A stretch of DNA of 6,592 nt from Betaproteobacteria bacterium. GTDB lineage: Bacteria; Pseudomonadota; Gammaproteobacteria; Burkholderiales; SG8-41. Under the pieces are notes generated by a model. That model did not search any database. It saw nothing but the letters and a program-made list of their open reading frames with translations, and was not told where the DNA came from. The stretch covers positions 1 through 6,592 of the forward strand of contig JANYDM010000147.1 in assembly GCA_025363575.1 (NCBI GenBank), written 5' to 3'. The translations under genes were made by a program, and so were the position numbers. Each line of letters begins with the position of its first letter. The first letter of the stretch is position 1. Shown here piece after piece: positions 5,515-6,592 of this stretch.

Positions 5515-6592
5515 ATGGACCAGCCCGCCGCCGCACCCGCTACGCAAACCCTGCCGCTTTCCCGCATCACCGTGCTCGACCTGACACTCGCGCGCGCTGG
5601 CCCCACCTGCGTGCGCCATCTCGCCGACTGGGGCGCAACCATCATCCGCATAGAACCGGCTGAGACTACCGGCGAAGACCTCTCCGGCAAGCGCGAAGGC
5701 TTCGACTTTCAGAACCTGCATCGCAACAAGAAGATGGTGCAGCTGAATCTGAAATCACCCGAGGGCCACGCGGCCTTCATGAAGCTCGTCGAAAAAGCCG
5801 ACGTGATCATCGAGAACATGCGCGCCGAAGTGAAGCACCGGCTCAAGGTGTCGTACGACGACGTGAAGACAATCAATCCGCGCATCGTCTACGGCAGCAT
5901 CAGCGGCTTCGGCCAGAGCGGCCCCTACGGCAAGCGCGCCGGCGTCGATCAGATCGTGCAGGGCATGGGCGGCCTGATGTCGATCACCGGCCTGCCGGGC
6001 CAGGGCCCCGTACGCGTCGGCATCGCCATTGCCGATCTGACGGCCGGCAATCTGCTCGCGTTCGGAGTGATGACCGCTCTATACGAACGCGAGACGACAG
6101 GCGTCGGCCGCTGGGTGCACACGAGCCTGCTCGAAGCACAGGTGTTCATGCTCGACTTCCAGGCTTCGCGCTATTTGATGTCGGGCGAAGTCGCGGGACA
6201 GGCCGGCAACGACCACCCGACCGGCGTGCCGACGGGCGTGTTTCCCGCGAGCGACGGGCTGTTCAATATCGCGGCGGCATCGGCGCGCGTGTTCGCGCGC
6301 TGCTGCGACGCACTCGGCAAGCCCGAATGGAAAGACCGCGAAGACTGGAACACCGGGGCCAAGCGCGGCAAGGCGCGCAAGGAGATCAACAGCGCGATCG
6401 CCGAAATCACCAAGCACAAGCCGACGCAGCACTGGGTCGAGTTGTTCGAGGCGAACGGCGTGCCGTGCGGCCCGATCAATACCATCGACAAGGTATTTGC
6501 CGATCCGCAAGTGAAGCATCTGGGCATTGCCTCGCCGGTGAAGAGCGAAAGGCTGGGCAACATCAATCTCGTCGGCTCGCCGCTCAATCTCA
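5515..6592 (+). CDS. CaiB/BaiF family (family III) CoA-transferase, C terminus cut by the window edge
   Basis: 359 codons are visible and the frame is open at the right edge; family members are about 380-410 residues, so little is missing. It shows the family plan: ITVLDLTLARAGPTCVRHL (18-36), IIRIEPAETTGEDL (43-56), HRNKKMVQLNLKSPEG (69-84), SISGFGQSGPYGKRAGVDQI (128-147) and IAIADLTAGN (170-179). Asp174 is the predicted catalytic aspartate that forms the acyl-CoA anhydride intermediate. The loop GNDHPTGVPTGVF (231-243) and NGVPCGPINTIDKVFADPQV (314-333) fit the large and linker domains. GAGAG (5503-5507) lies 7 nt before the ATG. It is clearly a distant paralogue of the CoA-transferase at 3076-4281, not a recent duplicate, so the two probably differ in substrate. 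Substrates are unknown. Confidence 0.92.
   Translation, partial: MDQPAAAPATQTLPLSRITVLDLTLARAGPTCVRHLADWGATIIRIEPAETTGEDLSGKREGFDFQNLHRNKKMVQLNLKSPEGHAAFMKLVEKADVIIENMRAEVKHRLKVSYDDVKTINPRIVYGSISGFGQSGPYGKRAGVDQIVQGMGGLMSITGLPGQGPVRVGIAIADLTAGNLLAFGVMTALYERETTGVGRWVHTSLLEAQVFMLDFQASRYLMSGEVAGQAGNDHPTGVPTGVFPASDGLFNIAAASARVFARCCDALGKPEWKDREDWNTGAKRGKARKEINSAIAEITKHKPTQHWVELFEANGVPCGPINTIDKVFADPQVKHLGIASPVKSERLGNINLVGSPLNL

Noticed and set aside
5049..5690. Minus-strand open frame across the spacer and the second CoA-transferase start
   Set aside because: No family motif, and it overlaps both the selenoprotein start and a clear CaiB N terminus on the other strand.
6079..6587. Minus-strand open frames opposite the second CoA-transferase
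   Set aside because: Both are antisense to a well-supported CaiB sequence and show no domain.

Overview
This window looks like chromosomal DNA from a GC-rich proteobacterium, probably a betaproteobacterium of the Burkholderiales type. The signs are the GC-rich codon use, the Shine-Dalgarno sequences, and a gene set of CaiB/BaiF CoA-transferases, a membrane-anchored TAXI protein, an NDP-forming acyl-CoA synthetase and a decayed Bug/TctC-like fragment. The taxonomic call is inference; no rRNA or tRNA gene is present.

Layout. Positions 1-588 (minus) hold the N-terminal 196 residues of an acetate-CoA ligase-type (NDP-forming) protein that runs off the left edge. Positions 589-776 are intergenic, with a strong terminator for the next gene and a second hairpin in the leader of the ligase gene. 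Positions 777-1469 (minus) encode an exported protein with two BON domains. After a divergent spacer come, on the plus strand, an orphan TAXI-family solute-binding protein with two membrane anchors (1645-3021) and a complete CaiB/BaiF CoA-transferase (3076-4281). Positions 4325-5101 (minus) hold the most interesting gene. Positions 5115-5514 are a spacer with what looks like the C-terminal remnant of a Bug/TctC-type binding protein. A second CaiB/BaiF CoA-transferase (5515 onward, plus) runs off the right edge.

Main discovery. The gene at 5101-4325 (minus) is a glutaredoxin-DinB fusion whose reading frame contains one in-frame TGA (5056-5054). The TGA lies exactly where glutaredoxins carry their first redox cysteine, giving U-S-S-C (UxxC). 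The only good ribosome binding site is upstream of the TGA. A perfect 7-bp hairpin with a GUU apical loop starts 16 nt after the TGA, as expected for a bacterial SECIS element. The simplest reading is a selenoprotein of 258 residues. A conventional gene caller would start it at 5005 and lose the active site, or call it a pseudogene. No selA, selB, selC or selD lies in this window, so the claim depends on the rest of the genome.

How the genes may work together. The ligase and the two CoA-transferases are acyl-CoA activation or transfer enzymes, and the TAXI protein and the Bug-like remnant belong to carboxylate-binding families. This suggests a region for uptake and CoA activation of organic acids, but no substrate can be read from the sequence. 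The selenoprotein and the BON protein probably have separate redox and envelope roles.
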